From Methanobrevibacter millerae (GTDB lineage: Archaea; Methanobacteriota; Methanobacteria; Methanobacteriales; Methanobacteriaceae): DNA of 64,000 nt. How positions within the stretch are numbered: position 1 is the stretch's first letter; every line of letters starts with the position of its first letter. The translations under genes and the position numbers were made by a program. The stretch is from NCBI GenBank assembly GCA_015063005.1, contig SUTF01000004.1, positions 139,290 through 203,289 on the forward strand. Reading direction: 5' to 3'. The notes under the pieces were generated by a model. That model was not told the DNA's origin, ran no database searches, and was given only the letters and a program-made list of their open reading frames with translations. This document shows, one piece after another, positions 62,099 through 64,000 of the stretch.

Positions 62099-62920
62099 AT
62101 GAAGCAATGTATTGAAAATCCAAATGAATTGAAATGGGATGAATTTTGGGAAAATGAATTGAAACAAAAAAAAGACCGTGGAAAGGATTGGGACAAGGCA
62201 GCTGTATCATTTCACAAAAGAGCTAAAAAAGATGACTATCACGAGCTGTTATTTTCAAAATTGATTTTGGATGAAAACGACAGCGTGCTTGATTTGGGCT
62301 GCGGTGAAGGCTCAATCACATTGCCATTGGCTCAAAAGGTAAAAAATGTAACTGGCGTTGACTCATCACCCAAAATGCTTGAATTGTTGAATCAAAGAGC
62401 ACAAGAAAGAGGAATTAAAAATGTCAAGACTATTTTAAAGCCTCTGGAAGACATTACCTATGAAGAAGTCGGTTCTCATGATGTTGTATTGGCATCAAGA
62501 TCACTTAACGGAATAATCCCAATCAGAAAAACATTACAAAGCATCAATAAAATAGCTAACAAATATGTTTTCATCACATTATTTGGTCCTGAAAACTGGA
62601 AAATAGAAGGAGAGTTTAATGAATACATCGGCCGTGAAAACAAGCATTTTCCGGGACACAACTACCTATTCAACATACTGTTCAATATGGGAATCTATGC
62701 GAATGTCGAAAGACTTGTCATCAAGGCATATAGGGAATATGACAATATCGAAGAGGCAATGGACAACGGCAAATTCCGCCTTGATTTATTGAACAATGAA
62801 GAAAAGGACAAACTGAAAGAATACTTAGAAAAAATTTTAACCAAAGATTCTGAAACAGGAAAGCTATACAACAAAAAAGACAAGGCCGACTGGATTTTAA
62901 TCTGGTGGAAAAAAGATTAA
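62099..62920 (+). CDS. Class I SAM-dependent methyltransferase
   Basis: 273 residues from ATG 62099 with AAGGTG 5 bases upstream (GTG 62093 in frame). SAM motif I is DSVLDLGCGEGSITLPLAQK (about 60-79), followed by VTGVDSSPKMLELLNQRAQE and DVVLASRSLNGIIP. The N-terminal ELKWDEFWENELKQKKDRGK and DWDKAAVSFHKRAKKDDYHE are typical of methanogen methyltransferases with unknown substrate. Operon with the Fe-S aldo/keto reductase. Confidence 0.88.
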   Translation: MKQCIENPNELKWDEFWENELKQKKDRGKDWDKAAVSFHKRAKKDDYHELLFSKLILDENDSVLDLGCGEGSITLPLAQKVKNVTGVDSSPKMLELLNQRAQERGIKNVKTILKPLEDITYEEVGSHDVVLASRSLNGIIPIRKTLQSINKIANKYVFITLFGPENWKIEGEFNEYIGRENKHFPGHNYLFNILFNMGIYANVERLVIKAYREYDNIEEAMDNGKFRLDLLNNEEKDKLKEYLEKILTKDSETGKLYNKKDKADWILIWWKKD

Positions 62921-62926
62921 GGAATA

Positions 62927-63904
62927 TTATATCCTTTTTACTTCCTTATAAAAAATATCACTCAATATTTTGACTCCATCATTTTCAATGAATTTCTCCA
63001 AATCATTGTTATTTACATTTACATTGATTTTCTTAAAATTTTTAATAACATCATTTTCTATACCAAAACAGCATGCATACAATAGGATATCCTCCCAATC
63101 ATCAGGAGAATGTTTTTGAAGTTCATCTTCAGATGACAAATAATTTTTGAACATGATCCATTTAGTTAAATGATAATATCCCATTTCAGTATAATGTCCC
63201 ATAATCACTTTAGATGTGAAGAAAAGCAAAATAGAAAACATTATTAAAATTATTTCAGCGGCAATGATGAAAGCTATATGCATTAAAAACCCATAGATTA
63301 TTATACGTATTATTGATGCAAACACGGTAAGTATAGCGACTATTTCCACATTGCCAACATGTTCATAACGGTAATATTCATTAGGATTAATTCTATTTTT
63401 CTGTTCAATATCCCGTTTCCATATTTTTAATTGAAAAATGAATTTTTTTAATACGCTTTTATTATTTAATTTTGTTTTTATATCCTTTAACGTCATATCA
63501 TGCTTTGAAAATAGTTGAAGAATATTAATTATTTCTTTATCGGTTGAATTCAATTTTTTGATGTTCATATGATTTAAAACTAAAGTAATTTTTTCTTCCT
63601 TGTCAATGACATCATCATCTATTGAAACTGAAATGTAATTTTTCTTAATTAATTTAGCAATTTCAATTGTTAATCCATTCACATTAACTGAACCTGTCTC
63701 GTTATGAAGATCATTAAGATATATCCCATTTACAATTGCATAATCATATTCAAAAGGAGGTGAATAAATGATTTCATCAGTTTTTGGATGAGTATTTAAT
63801 TTTTTGTGTCTGAAATAGAATATTGGCATTACAATAAATATAATCCATTTAAAAATCAAATAGACCGCAATAAGGAAAATAATAATTAATTTTTCATTTT
63901 TCAT
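62927..63904 (-). CDS. DUF2207-like membrane protein, N-terminally short
   Basis: 325 residues from ATG 63904 (a TTG opens the frame six bases earlier). Helix 1 is at about 8-30, and two further helices lie near 195-240. SPPFEYDYAIVNGIY and the C-terminal YTEMGYYHLTKWIMFKNYLS with DDWEDILLYACCFGIENDVI match the second half of DUF2207 proteins. The usual N-terminal signal peptide and extracellular domain (some 200 residues) are missing, so this is a short variant or truncation. No function is known for the family. It converges with the methyltransferase. Confidence 0.65.
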   Translation of the reverse strand: MKNEKLIIIFLIAVYLIFKWIIFIVMPIFYFRHKKLNTHPKTDEIIYSPPFEYDYAIVNGIYLNDLHNETGSVNVNGLTIEIAKLIKKNYISVSIDDDVIDKEEKITLVLNHMNIKKLNSTDKEIINILQLFSKHDMTLKDIKTKLNNKSVLKKFIFQLKIWKRDIEQKNRINPNEYYRYEHVGNVEIVAILTVFASIIRIIIYGFLMHIAFIIAAEIILIMFSILLFFTSKVIMGHYTEMGYYHLTKWIMFKNYLSSEDELQKHSPDDWEDILLYACCFGIENDVIKNFKKINVNVNNNDLEKFIENDGVKILSDIFYKEVKRI

Positions 63905-63928
63905 ATACAATAATATTATTCAAAAAAA

Positions 63929-63950
63929 GGAGTCTGTAAAATTTTATAGG
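63929..63950. repeat. 22-base element shared with 60056, copy 2
   Basis: Begins GGAGTCTG and ends TATAGG, 19 of 22 matching copy 1. It lies 25 bases upstream of the DUF2207-like start, on the opposite orientation relative to that gene. TAAAATTTTA at its centre is a 10-bp palindrome. Confidence 0.4.
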
Positions 63951-63955
63951 CTTAT

Positions 63956-64000
63956 TTAATTTTTATATGTTTTTGCGTCCAGTTTTGCATTTGGAAGTCT
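63956..64000 (-). CDS. Possible C-terminal end of a gene beyond the right edge (partial)
   Basis: On the minus strand the frame from the window edge reads RLPNAKLDAKTYKN before TAA 63956-63958, with codon use typical of the neighbours. The other two minus frames also stay open for 11 to 15 codons, so coding is uncertain and the product cannot be named. Confidence 0.25.
   Translation of the reverse strand, partial: RLPNAKLDAKTYKN

Overview
The window is 64 kb of AT-rich archaeal chromosome, most likely from a Methanobrevibacter species (Methanobacteriales). The evidence is the archaeal information-processing genes (SRP19, ribosomal protein S8e, archaeal-type PheS and GltX), the separate small subunit of a split family-B DNA polymerase as in Methanothermobacter, the methanogen-restricted DUF2121 protein, HypE and FdhD, LL-diaminopimelate aminotransferase, and large repeat-built surface proteins with a transglutaminase-like domain. 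TATA-like promoters and GGTGA or GGAGG ribosome binding sites occur throughout. Species cannot be settled from the sequence alone. No tRNA, rRNA, CRISPR array, prophage or complete insertion sequence was found.

Layout. 0-1.4 kb: tail of a surface adhesin-like protein and two flavodoxin-fold proteins. 1.8-7.5 kb: tightly packed operon hemD, GT2 glycosyltransferase, glf (UDP-galactopyranose mutase), srp19, a RecJ-like DHH nuclease, then a winged-helix regulator. 7.5-15 kb: DEAD-box helicase, a coiled-coil protein, a Cas4-like nuclease, a TPR protein, hypE with an RDD membrane protein, rps8e and small hypotheticals. 15.2-19 kb: split PolB subunit, HAD hydrolase, exonuclease III, pheS. 19.1-21.4 kb: nitroreductase and a divergent HxlR regulator with strong palindromic operators, a radical SAM protein and a truncated TMEM175-like remnant. 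21.4-29.7 kb: CitG-like protein, hemB, aroC, a beta-lactamase-fold hydrolase, DUF2121, a fused ADP-forming acyl-CoA synthetase, and a DUF447 flavoprotein.

29.8-42.8 kb is the most unusual part. An orphan ABC substrate-binding protein, an operon of a class II amidotransferase plus two glutamate-cysteine-ligase-like proteins, a ThiS/MoaD-like sulfur carrier, a LarE-like PP-loop sulfurtransferase with a ThiF-like E1 enzyme, and FdhD each carry upstream the palindrome TAACA-N2-TGTTA (one copy degenerate). In four of the five it lies 20-23 bases before the start codon. I propose an undescribed sulfur or gamma-glutamyl-thiol regulon. A second regulon, with operator GTAAGTT-N2-AACTWAC, links the HxlR/nitroreductase pair, the radical SAM gene and the old-yellow-enzyme/methyltransferase pair.

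45.8-52.5 kb: two paralogous sensor kinases, a CheY-like regulator, a receiver domain fused to a processive polysaccharide synthase, and a membrane-anchored partner, apparently a phosphorelay controlling exopolysaccharide synthesis. 52.5-64 kb: three small proteins of uncharacterised families (two resembling DUF6891 and DUF6882) behind dapL, a membrane-anchored Glu/Lys-rich protein, gltX, a tail-anchored TPR protein, an iron-sulfur aldo/keto reductase, a methyltransferase and a short DUF2207-like membrane protein.
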